Part shown: piece by piece, positions 1 through 7,235 of the stretch | Position numbering within the stretch: the first letter of the stretch is position 1 | Layout of the letters: each line of letters starts with the position of its first letter | Source of the DNA: Bacillota bacterium | GTDB lineage: Bacteria > Bacillota > Clostridia > Oscillospirales > Acutalibacteraceae | NCBI GenBank assembly: GCA_023415895.1 | Contig: JAEZJA010000136.1 | Coordinates: 1 to 9,835 of the forward strand | DNA length: 9,835 bases | Direction of reading: 5' to 3' | Translations under genes and position numbers: made by a program | Notes under the pieces: model-generated | The model's database searches: none | What the model was told of the DNA's origin: nothing | What the model saw: the letters and a program-made list of their open reading frames with translations, nothing else

Positions 1-360
1 GATTTCAACAAGCACAACGCATGGGAATTTGATGAATCCGGCAATGAGATGCAAACCATCATTATCCGCGTTGAAGAAGAGGATGAATCCGCAACGGATC
101 CTACCGTTTCTGAAGACGAAGAACAAACAGAGGAAGACACCGACGACACCGAGTCTGAAGAAACTGAAGAATCTGAAGAATCTGAAGAAGAAATCACAAC
201 CATCAAGGTTAGAAAACCCAAGGCGAAAACCAATAACAACAACTACTGGATCTATATCGCTATCGCTGCTGCCGTTGTGGTGGTGGCAGGCGCAGTTATC
301 ACGGCGGTGGTTCTCTTAAAGAAAAAAGGTAAAACGACAGCAGAAGATAAGGGGGAATAA
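1..360 (+). CDS. C-terminal end of a membrane-anchored surface protein (5' truncated)
   Basis: The reading frame is open from base 1 to the TAA at 358-360, so only the last 119 residues of a larger protein are visible; the internal ATG at 49 is not a convincing start because the frame continues upstream and no ribosome binding site precedes it. Residues 1-26 look like the end of a folded extracellular domain. Residues about 26-66 are a strongly acidic low-complexity stalk of Glu, Asp, Ser and Thr, followed by a basic and Asn-rich stretch (72-81). One hydrophobic span (about 83-106, Ala/Val/Ile-rich) ends in KKK at 107-109 and a short charged tail. This is the stop-transfer layout of a surface protein anchored by its C-terminus, with the bulk outside the cell. 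It ends two bases before the lipoprotein gene, so the two are probably co-transcribed. The missing N-terminal part holds the function, which I cannot assign. Confidence 0.8.
   Translation, partial: DFNKHNAWEFDESGNEMQTIIIRVEEEDESATDPTVSEDEEQTEEDTDDTESEETEESEESEEEITTIKVRKPKAKTNNNNYWIYIAIAAAVVVVAGAVITAVVLLKKKGKTTAEDKGE
154..189 (+). repeat. Four tandem 9-base units coding Ser/Thr-Glu-Glu
   Basis: Four consecutive units of the type TCTGAAGAA lie at 154-162, 163-171, 172-180 and 181-189; the second unit differs in one base (ACTGAAGAA). Units 1, 3 and 4 are identical. Because the unit is a multiple of three, gain or loss would change the length of the acidic stalk without breaking the frame. Confidence 0.85.
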
Positions 361-362
361 AA

Positions 363-2561
363 ATGAGAAAAAGTTTATCCATAATTCTCTCTATAGTTTT
401 GGCCCTTGCTTTATTTTCCAGTTGCGCCAACAAGACTCTTCCCAGCAGCAGCGCTGACACAACCGGTACCACGTCCAGTACCGGCGTCAGCGATACGGAA
501 AGCACATCACCCGATGATTTGGGTGATGAAACCACCAGCGATGTCAGTGACGACACTTCCAACAACACCACCGAGGAAGTAAGTAAAGGCAGCGGAAACA
601 GCGTTTCCTATAAAACCATCGTCACCGATAAGATCACCGTTCCCGGAACGGAAAACTGGTCAACGGCTGAAGATGCCTTCACCCTGTCGGTAAGCAACGA
701 GACCATCGGTAAGTTCAACTATTACAGCTGGTATGTTGACCCGGCGAAGCTGTACCGCTATAAGGACATGACCGCTGAAGAGAAAAAGCTGTTTAACAAA
801 ATGGCTTTTGAAGATCAGAAGGTCAACACCATCAACATCATGGTGCAGATGGCCAACTATTATTACCCCGGCAAAGGTTGCGATATATCCAACTTTATCG
901 AAAACTGGGGTATCGGTCAGGGCAGCTTCATTGATGAGATCATCAAACGCAAGATTCCCATCCTTGTCACCATCGACTCCATTCCCGAAGCATGGCGTGG
1001 CGAAAACGGCGAGAACCTGAAAGAGATTTATGCGGATGAATTCTCCAAAGTCATGGCCAACCTGATCTACGATCTGCGTGTGGAATGTGGGTTGAACGTT
1101 CTCTACACCTCCCTCGATGACGAACCGGATCTGGTGGACATCGAGATCCGTGAAGTGGCGACCTTGAACCACTACCGGTATGTGTTGCCCCGTCTCCGCA
1201 AAGAGTTGGACAACCGCGGTATGAAAAACGTCATGATCACCGGCATGGAGTTGTGTAACGCAAGAAACGCCACCTACCTGCCTCTGAAATACAGCGAGAT
1301 CAAAGATAATCTCTATGCCTTCACTTTCCACGATGCCAACAACGGCAACATGCAGATCAGTCTGATGCACCAGAAGCTGTTCTACAATCTGCCGATGTTC
1401 CAGACGTCCACCTGCCCGGTCAACAACGAAACGCTGGCGGGTGATTATCTCACTGTCAACAGCAAAGGTCAGGATGTCGTTTCGGATTACTATCAGGCAA
1501 TGCTGATGACCAGCTCGTTGATCAATGAAGTCAACATGGGCATCAACGGTCTCACTGCCTGGCAGCCGATGCACACCGTTTCCAGCCTGATCGAGCTGGA
1601 CAGTGCCGCCACAAACTTCACCCAGTTCTATTACAACACGGATATGTTTGACAACGGTTTCTGCACCACCGCCACCTATGATTATTACACCCAGATCCTG
1701 AATACCGTGTCCCCTGGAGCCCAGATCTATTTCTGCTCCAACGATGTGGACGGCGAGATGCAGGGTGCCTTCTCGGCCTCCTACCTGAATGCTTCCGCCG
1801 GTGTTAATGCCGACGGCACATGGGGAATCAACATCTTCAACAAGACCGACTCCACCTACACCGTAGGCAAATCCATCAAAGCGTTGGATGGCATGAAGAT
1901 CACCGTCAACCTCGACGTTGTTGGTCTTTACGGCACAGGAACGCAGGAGTTCGACATCTACGCTACCAATCCCCAGGGCAACGCCAACGAGAAGGTGGGC
2001 ACGATGGCCTTAGTGGATGGCCGCGGTTGCGTTGAAGTGTATCCGTCGGAAGTCATTTCTCTGCGTTCCGTATCCAAAAAGATCGGGCTGAACAACAAAC
2101 CCACCCCAATCCAGGAAGTCATTAAAGATCTGAACATTCTGGTGGGTGACAAATCCTATGCATTGTTGAACGGTAAGAAATCTCAGCTGAAAGCGACCCC
2201 GAAATTGACCTCTGATTTCTCCGGCGTATTGTTGACGGCTGCTGATTTCGCAACACTTCTGGATGCGAAATACAAACTGAACGACAAGACAGCCACCATC
2301 ACCACCGACAAAGCAACCATGACCATTCAAGCAGGCAGCGCTGTTGTTGAGTATAAGGGTGAGATCGAAGGCTCTTTCGTGTTAGCGAAAAACGCCTATA
2401 TCGAAAAAGGCAATCTCTATTTTGAACTCAGCGATTCCTTTGCCGCCAGTATCGGCAGCATCTTCGGCATTGAATTCAAGCAATACCCCATGACCGGTCT
2501 GATCGTTGCCGGAAAGCATGATGTTCAAAACATAGGTCGATTCGCGAAATTATTCAGCTAA
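363..2561 (+). CDS. Lipoprotein with GH30/GH39-like (clan GH-A) TIM barrel and Cu-amine-oxidase-N-like C-terminal domain
   Basis: Predicted surface lipoprotein of 732 residues that probably acts on, or binds, a glycan outside the cell. Residues 1-20 form a signal peptide ending in a lipobox-like FSSC with Cys21 as the lipid-carrying residue. A Ser/Thr/Asp-rich linker (about 22-82) follows. Residues about 95-425 look like a clan GH-A TIM barrel: a strand leading to LDDEPD with Glu254 in the place of the usual NEP acid/base, a further strand (AFTFHD), a strand at 343-350, and GLTAWQP at 396-402 with Trp400, as in the last strand of GH30-like enzymes. A beta-sandwich (about 425-575) begins with an ILNTVSPGA motif resembling the SkfIrPGa of GH30 relatives. 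Residues 580-732 resemble the copper amine oxidase N-terminal-like (stalk) domain. The ATG at 363 has AAGGGGG at 349-355. The second catalytic Glu is not obvious; Glu356 is the nearest candidate. The family call is from motifs only and the substrate is unknown. Confidence 0.72.
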   Translation: MRKSLSIILSIVLALALFSSCANKTLPSSSADTTGTTSSTGVSDTESTSPDDLGDETTSDVSDDTSNNTTEEVSKGSGNSVSYKTIVTDKITVPGTENWSTAEDAFTLSVSNETIGKFNYYSWYVDPAKLYRYKDMTAEEKKLFNKMAFEDQKVNTINIMVQMANYYYPGKGCDISNFIENWGIGQGSFIDEIIKRKIPILVTIDSIPEAWRGENGENLKEIYADEFSKVMANLIYDLRVECGLNVLYTSLDDEPDLVDIEIREVATLNHYRYVLPRLRKELDNRGMKNVMITGMELCNARNATYLPLKYSEIKDNLYAFTFHDANNGNMQISLMHQKLFYNLPMFQTSTCPVNNETLAGDYLTVNSKGQDVVSDYYQAMLMTSSLINEVNMGINGLTAWQPMHTVSSLIELDSAATNFTQFYYNTDMFDNGFCTTATYDYYTQILNTVSPGAQIYFCSNDVDGEMQGAFSASYLNASAGVNADGTWGINIFNKTDSTYTVGKSIKALDGMKITVNLDVVGLYGTGTQEFDIYATNPQGNANEKVGTMALVDGRGCVEVYPSEVISLRSVSKKIGLNNKPTPIQEVIKDLNILVGDKSYALLNGKKSQLKATPKLTSDFSGVLLTAADFATLLDAKYKLNDKTATITTDKATMTIQAGSAVVEYKGEIEGSFVLAKNAYIEKGNLYFELSDSFAASIGSIFGIEFKQYPMTGLIVAGKHDVQNIGRFAKLFS

Positions 2562-2567
2562 TGTTGT

Positions 2568-2573
2568 AAGGAG
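2568..2573 (+). promoter_or_regulatory. Ribosome binding site for the large solute-binding protein
   Basis: AAGGAG lies just after the upstream TAA. It is 9 bases from the ATG at 2583 and 6 bases from the in-frame GTG at 2580. The ATG at 2578 is out of frame and meets a TGA at once. The spacing and codon favour 2583, but 2580 would add only one residue. Confidence 0.75.
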
Positions 2574-2582
2574 AAATATGTG

Positions 2583-5435
2583 ATGATTTTTTGCAATAAA
2601 ACAATACGATATGTATCTTGTTTTGCGGCGGCTATGTTGGCAATAACAAGCTGCGGTATTGGTGTCAGCGCGAATACGACACAGACCGCGGAAGATCTCA
2701 CATATTTCTCCGATCAATACGACCGGACACTATATAGTGAATACATCGAACAATACAAAAATGTTCCTCATAGCCAATCCGTTATTGATGCCGATCTGTC
2801 CACGGCCCAAATCGTGGACGGATCCGGCAAACTGTTCTATGACGGCAAAGACCTCCCCGCAACGGATAAGTCAACAAGTCTGTTGCTAGGGGATACCGTC
2901 AAGAGCGTGAATATCCCTGTTTCCGTCGGGGAAGAGGGATTGTATCAGCTCAAATTCAAATACCACCCTCTGGAGTCCAGCTCCATCGGCATTTCGATCG
3001 CCCTCAACATCGATGGCAAATTGCCCTTTACCGAATCCGGCTATTCCTCCTTAAGACGGTTGTTCACCGATGGCACTATCGTACAGGACGATGATGGCCA
3101 CGACCTCACGCCGGACACCAATCAAAAATCCGCTTGGCTGACCCAGTATCTGATGGACAGCAGTGGTATCCATGGCAACTATACTTACTACTTCACCAAA
3201 GGCGATCATGTCATCACCATTGAAACCAATAACATCCCCTTTGTGTTAAACGAGCTTACGCTATGCTCAGAAACCGAAACCGAGCGTTCCTATGCGGAGT
3301 ATGTAAACGCCCAAAGTTCATCGTATGCTGTTACCGGCTTTATTCATAAGATTCAGGCCGAACAGGTTTTTGAAAAATCGTCTTCTTCCATCTATCCTGC
3401 CGCCGAACGGACAAGCATTGCGTTGGAACCCTTTGAATACACCCATTCAAAGATCAACGTTCTCAACGGAAGCAACTGGACCCAGGCTGGCGACTTTGTT
3501 ACTTGGGAATTTGAGGTTCCAAAAAGCGGTTATTACCAATTTGGAATTAAATATAGACAGAATTACTTGGATGGTTTGTACGCATCACGGGATATCAAGA
3601 TAGACGGCGAAATGTTGTTCAACGAAATGAAAGCCGTGAAGTTTGATTATTCCACCGACTGGAACATGTTGTCTTTGGGGCAGAACAATGAGCCCTATAA
3701 GATCTATCTGGAAGCCGGACGGAAGCACACCATCACCATGGAATATTCTCTCGGTGAGTTCACCAGCACCGTTGACGTCATGAAAGAATCGCTGTCTTTG
3801 ATGAACCAACTGTATCTGGACATCATCAAGATCACCGGTAGCGACCCCGATACCAACCGCGACTATTACCTCACGGATTACATTCCGGATCTGGCGGAAC
3901 GATTCATGGTCTGCTCCAAAATGCTCTTTGAGGAAGCACAACGTCTGGCAGGTAAATCCGACATCAAAGGCGCCGAAGTAGCGGTGTTGGAAGACGTGGC
4001 TTACCAACTGGAGAGCTATGCGAAAAACATCGACAGCCTCACCGAATCCAATCGACTGAACTCCTTTAACACCAACATCAAAACCCTCAGCTCTAAGGTG
4101 GATACCTTATCGGAACAGGGGTTAGATCTGGATTATCTCGTGGTAGCTTCTCCGGATATGGAACTGCCCGAAGCCCGTCCCGGATTCTGGGAGAGTTTGA
4201 TAGGCAACCTGAAACTATTCTTTTATTCCTACACCACCGACTACACCACCGAAAACGATAAGAGCAAACTCAGCGTATGGGTATCCGGCGGTCAGGAACA
4301 GCTGGAACTGCTCAAAAAACTGGTTCGTGACAAGTTCGTCACCACCTCCGGGATTGAAGTGGATGTCAAGCTGGTGTCGGGTTCCTTGCAAAAAGCCGCT
4401 CTGGCGGGCAATAACCCTGACGTCGCCTTGCTGATTCCTTCTGCCACACCCGTAAACTTCGCCTTGCGTGGGGCCTTGCAGGAGCTGTCTTCTTTAGAAG
4501 GCTTCGATGCTGTTAAAGAACAATACCGCAAGGGCAGTTTTACCCCCTACACCATCAACGATGGGGTGTACGGTATCCCCTCCACAGAATCTTTTGAAAT
4601 GCTGTTCATCCGGAAAGATATCTTTGCGGAAATGGAACTGCCCCTGCCGAAAACATGGGATGACCTGCTGGATCTGGCCCCCATCCTGCAACGTAAAAAT
4701 ATGCAGGTGGGTATGTCGGTGAAATTCTCTGATCTGGTGTTCCAGTATGGCGGTACTTATTACAATGACGAGCTGACACAGGTCACCTTCAACGAGAACA
4801 GCAGTGTGGAAGCCTTTAAGCTGCTGACTTCTTTCTTCACCGATTACGGTTTCCCCAAAACCTTTGATTTTGTCACCCGTTTTCGCAACGGTGAGATCCC
4901 GATCGGTATTATGCCCTATACCACATACAACACCATCAGCTATTCGGCACCAGAGATCAACGGCTTGTGGGGCATGTATCCGTTGCTGGGCACCGTCCGT
5001 GAGGATGGCACCATCGATAATTCCGGCGTGGTCAATCCCGATACGGTATCGGTCATCTTTGAGAACACCAACAAGCTGGAGGAAGCCTGGGAGTTTTTAC
5101 AGTGGTGGTCGGATTCCGAAACCCAAGCCTCCTATGGCCTGCAGATCGAATCCCAATTGGGCGTCGCATCCCGGTATTCCACCGCCAACATACTGACCAT
5201 GAAAGATCTGCCATGGACGGAAGAGGAATACAACTTACTCTCCAAACAGCAGCAAAACCTACATACGTTACCCATTCTGCCGGGTTCCTATTATGTGGAT
5301 CGCAGCTATAACAACGCCTATCGTGCGGTTGTCAACCAAGGCGAGAACCCCCGGGAGATGTTAAACAAATGGGTCGTATCTATCAATGAAGAGCTGGTTA
5401 GAAAACAGGCAGAATTTGATAAAAACAATGGTTAA
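2583..5435 (+). CDS. Giant extracellular solute-binding protein: two CBM-like modules fused to a type 1 (MalE-like) binding domain
   Basis: Sugar-binding component of the ABC importer encoded by the next two genes. With the ATG start it has 950 residues, about twice the usual 400-500 of this family. A signal peptide contains a clean lipobox ITSC (Cys24); a signal peptidase I site after VSA (28-30) is also possible, but binding proteins of Gram-positives are normally lipoproteins. Residues about 50-228 and 255-419 each look like a jelly-roll carbohydrate-binding module: EEGLYQLKFKY and KSGYYQFGIKYR strands, DGK/DGE turns, and a closing LDIIKITG. Residues about 420-530 are mainly helical, then an aromatic stretch (534-550, with FWESL and LFFYSY). 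From about 560 to the end the type 1 binding domain is clear: VWVSGG opening, NNPDVALL, YGIPSTESFEMLFIRKD, LPKTWDDLLDLAP, and GEIPIGIMPY. It ends 20 bases before the first permease. The ligand is not identifiable, though the modules suggest a polymeric or long-chain glycan. Confidence 0.88.
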   Translation: MIFCNKTIRYVSCFAAAMLAITSCGIGVSANTTQTAEDLTYFSDQYDRTLYSEYIEQYKNVPHSQSVIDADLSTAQIVDGSGKLFYDGKDLPATDKSTSLLLGDTVKSVNIPVSVGEEGLYQLKFKYHPLESSSIGISIALNIDGKLPFTESGYSSLRRLFTDGTIVQDDDGHDLTPDTNQKSAWLTQYLMDSSGIHGNYTYYFTKGDHVITIETNNIPFVLNELTLCSETETERSYAEYVNAQSSSYAVTGFIHKIQAEQVFEKSSSSIYPAAERTSIALEPFEYTHSKINVLNGSNWTQAGDFVTWEFEVPKSGYYQFGIKYRQNYLDGLYASRDIKIDGEMLFNEMKAVKFDYSTDWNMLSLGQNNEPYKIYLEAGRKHTITMEYSLGEFTSTVDVMKESLSLMNQLYLDIIKITGSDPDTNRDYYLTDYIPDLAERFMVCSKMLFEEAQRLAGKSDIKGAEVAVLEDVAYQLESYAKNIDSLTESNRLNSFNTNIKTLSSKVDTLSEQGLDLDYLVVASPDMELPEARPGFWESLIGNLKLFFYSYTTDYTTENDKSKLSVWVSGGQEQLELLKKLVRDKFVTTSGIEVDVKLVSGSLQKAALAGNNPDVALLIPSATPVNFALRGALQELSSLEGFDAVKEQYRKGSFTPYTINDGVYGIPSTESFEMLFIRKDIFAEMELPLPKTWDDLLDLAPILQRKNMQVGMSVKFSDLVFQYGGTYYNDELTQVTFNENSSVEAFKLLTSFFTDYGFPKTFDFVTRFRNGEIPIGIMPYTTYNTISYSAPEINGLWGMYPLLGTVREDGTIDNSGVVNPDTVSVIFENTNKLEEAWEFLQWWSDSETQASYGLQIESQLGVASRYSTANILTMKDLPWTEEEYNLLSKQQQNLHTLPILPGSYYVDRSYNNAYRAVVNQGENPREMLNKWVVSINEELVRKQAEFDKNNG

Positions 5436-5440
5436 GATGT

Positions 5441-5447
5441 AAAGGAG
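5441..5447 (+). promoter_or_regulatory. Ribosome binding site that supports a TTG start
   Basis: AAAGGAG sits 8 bases before the TTG at 5456. No ATG or GTG lies at a suitable distance, so this site decides the non-ATG start of the first permease. Confidence 0.8.
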
Positions 5448-5455
5448 TCTTTTTC

Positions 5456-6349
5456 TTGAATATTCGAAATTCTTGGTTAGAGGTATATAAAGCTCGTACA
5501 TCCTACATGCTGATAGCGCCCTTTATGATTGCATTTATCATTTTTGTCGTTCTTCCTGTGTTTTCTGCAATTTTCCTGAGCTTCACGGATTTCAACCTGC
5601 TACAGTTCCCCAACTGGGTGGGACTGGACAACTACAAACGCCTGTTCATGTCCGACTCGGTGTTTTTGACCTCCGTGAAGAACACCCTGTTGCTGGCATT
5701 GATCACCGGGCCGTTATCCTATATGCTGTGCTTCTTCTTTGCGTGGTTGGTCAACGAACTGCCTCGCCGGCTCTGCACCTTCATGACGGTCATTCTGTAC
5801 ATCCCCTCCATCAGCGGCAGCACCTACACCATCTGGAACTGGATTCTCAGCGGTGACCGTTACGGTTTAGTGAACGGTCTGCTGATGAGCCTGAACATTC
5901 TGGACGAGCCCATCCAGTGGTTAACAGATACCAACTATATGTTGGGGGCAACGATCATTGTTCAGATCTGGCTTTCTTTGGGAACCAGCTTTCTGGCCCA
6001 CATCGCCGGTTTGAAAAACGTGGACACCACGCTGTATGAAGCCGGTGCCATCGACGGTATCCAGAACCGTATCCAAGAGGTATTCTACATCACCCTGCCT
6101 TCCATGAAACCTCAGCTGCTGTTTGCGGCGGTCATGCAGATCTCCGCCTCCTTCGGTGTCGGTGCCGTACAGATCGCCTTGACCGGCAACCCCTCTACCG
6201 ACTACGCTACTCACACCATCATCGCCCATATCCAGGATCACAGCGCCACCCGTTTTGAGATGGGATATGCCTGTGCGATGTCGACACTGCTGTTGCTGGC
6301 CATGTTGTGCATCAACAGGATAATCAACAAGGTTTTGAAATCTGATTAA
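5456..6349 (+). CDS. Sugar ABC transporter permease, CUT1 family, MalF/UgpA type
   Basis: One half of the membrane channel of a carbohydrate ABC importer. The 297 residues are a normal length for the family. Six membrane spans can be seen at about 18-42, 76-100, 105-129, 160-185, 218-242 and 266-292. After the first span comes the typical SFTDFNL stretch, then WVGLDNYKRLF, as in MalF/UgpA relatives. The EAA loop that docks onto the ATPase starts at Glu195 (EAGAIDG) and ends in the ITLPSMKP motif. The start is TTG, fixed by a strong ribosome binding site; the next in-frame ATG would cut into the first span. It follows the binding protein gene and precedes the partner permease by 13 bases, so the three form one transporter. 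No ATPase gene is seen in the window. Confidence 0.95.
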   Translation: MNIRNSWLEVYKARTSYMLIAPFMIAFIIFVVLPVFSAIFLSFTDFNLLQFPNWVGLDNYKRLFMSDSVFLTSVKNTLLLALITGPLSYMLCFFFAWLVNELPRRLCTFMTVILYIPSISGSTYTIWNWILSGDRYGLVNGLLMSLNILDEPIQWLTDTNYMLGATIIVQIWLSLGTSFLAHIAGLKNVDTTLYEAGAIDGIQNRIQEVFYITLPSMKPQLLFAAVMQISASFGVGAVQIALTGNPSTDYATHTIIAHIQDHSATRFEMGYACAMSTLLLLAMLCINRIINKVLKSD

Positions 6350-6362
6350 GGAGTGGTTTCAC

Positions 6363-7217
6363 ATGTCGAAATTAAATAAACGAGTAAACCGTTCTACAGG
6401 CGGAAACTTTGTTGTCTTCATCATCCTGACCCTCGTGGGCGCGTTTATGTTCATTCCCATGCTGTACACGGTGATCACGGCCTTCAAGCCGCCGGAGGAA
6501 ATTTTCCTTTTTCCGCCCCGCCTGTATGTGGTGAACCCCACGACCTACAACTTTAAAAATCTGTCGTTGTTGCTCTCGAACTTGTGGGTGCCCTTTATCC
6601 GCTACATCTTCAACAGCATCATCGTCAGCTTGTCCTCCACATTCATAGGCGTTGTGTTTGCCGCTATGGCCGCCTATGCCTTTGCGAAGCACGAGTTTCC
6701 GGCAAAGAAATTCTTCTGGTCGTTGATCATGGTTACCTTGTTGTTTGCCGGTGGTGTTACCGACCTGCCCACCTACATCATCAAATCGGCTCTCGGTCTG
6801 GTGGATACTTTGGGCGTGTTCATCCTGCCGGCCATCGCAGTTCCGCTGTATCTCTTCCTGATGAAACAGTTCATGGGGCAGATCCCCGATGCACTTCTGG
6901 AAGCGGCCCGTATCGACGGGGCAAAGGAATTCACCATTTTCGCCCGTATCATCATGCCCAACATTAAATCCGCCTGGATGACCGTGGCGGTGCTGATGTT
7001 CCAGAGTATGTGGTCAGCATCTTCGGATGGGTTGGTGTTTAAAGAAACCCTCAAATTACTGCCCACGGTTCTTTCTCAGATCGGCGTCAGCAGTCTTTCC
7101 AGACAAGGCGTGTCTGCTGCAGCATCGTTATTAATGCTCATCCCACCGGTTGCAGCATTCATTTTCACCCAAAGCCGCCAGCTACAAACCATGGCCCATT
7201 CCGGGATTAAAGGGTAG
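6363..7217 (+). CDS. Sugar ABC transporter permease, CUT1 family, MalG/UgpE type
   Basis: Second permease of the importer, 284 residues, usual for the family. The N-terminal span (about 14-37) is followed by the AFKPPEEIF stretch and NPTTYNFKNL, which are typical of MalG/UgpE proteins. Further spans lie at about 76-100, 117-137, 147-168, 196-215 and 250-268. The EAA loop begins at Glu180 (EAARIDGA) and continues to the IIMPNIKSAW segment, the contact site for the ATPase. The protein ends in SGIKG, like the GavKG end of many relatives. The ribosome binding site AAGGAG at 6348-6353 overlaps the TAA of the first permease and is 9 bases from the ATG. It must pair with the preceding permease; the ATPase is expected from a shared gene elsewhere. 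Confidence 0.95.
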   Translation: MSKLNKRVNRSTGGNFVVFIILTLVGAFMFIPMLYTVITAFKPPEEIFLFPPRLYVVNPTTYNFKNLSLLLSNLWVPFIRYIFNSIIVSLSSTFIGVVFAAMAAYAFAKHEFPAKKFFWSLIMVTLLFAGGVTDLPTYIIKSALGLVDTLGVFILPAIAVPLYLFLMKQFMGQIPDALLEAARIDGAKEFTIFARIIMPNIKSAWMTVAVLMFQSMWSASSDGLVFKETLKLLPTVLSQIGVSSLSRQGVSAAASLLMLIPPVAAFIFTQSRQLQTMAHSGIKG

Positions 7218-7225
7218 TTAATAAT

Positions 7226-7229
7226 GGAG
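7226..7229 (+). promoter_or_regulatory. GGAG site favouring the ATG at 7236
   Basis: GGAG lies 6 bases before the ATG at 7236. An upstream in-frame ATG at 7224 has a weaker AAAGGG at 7209-7214, 9 bases away. The 7236 start gives a standard signal peptide beginning with INKK, so it is preferred; the other start would add four residues (MESC). Confidence 0.5.
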
Positions 7230-7235
7230 AGTTGT

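Noticed and set aside
49..360. The ATG at 49 as the start of a 103-residue gene
   Set aside because: The same frame is open back to base 1, there is no ribosome binding site before the ATG, and the visible part starts in what looks like the end of a domain. A truncated larger gene explains it better.
660..1574. A 304-codon open frame on the minus strand
   Set aside because: It lies wholly inside the lipoprotein gene, opposite a frame with clear protein motifs. Its translation is rich in His, Val, Asp and Phe without domain pattern, as expected from the reverse complement of biased codons.
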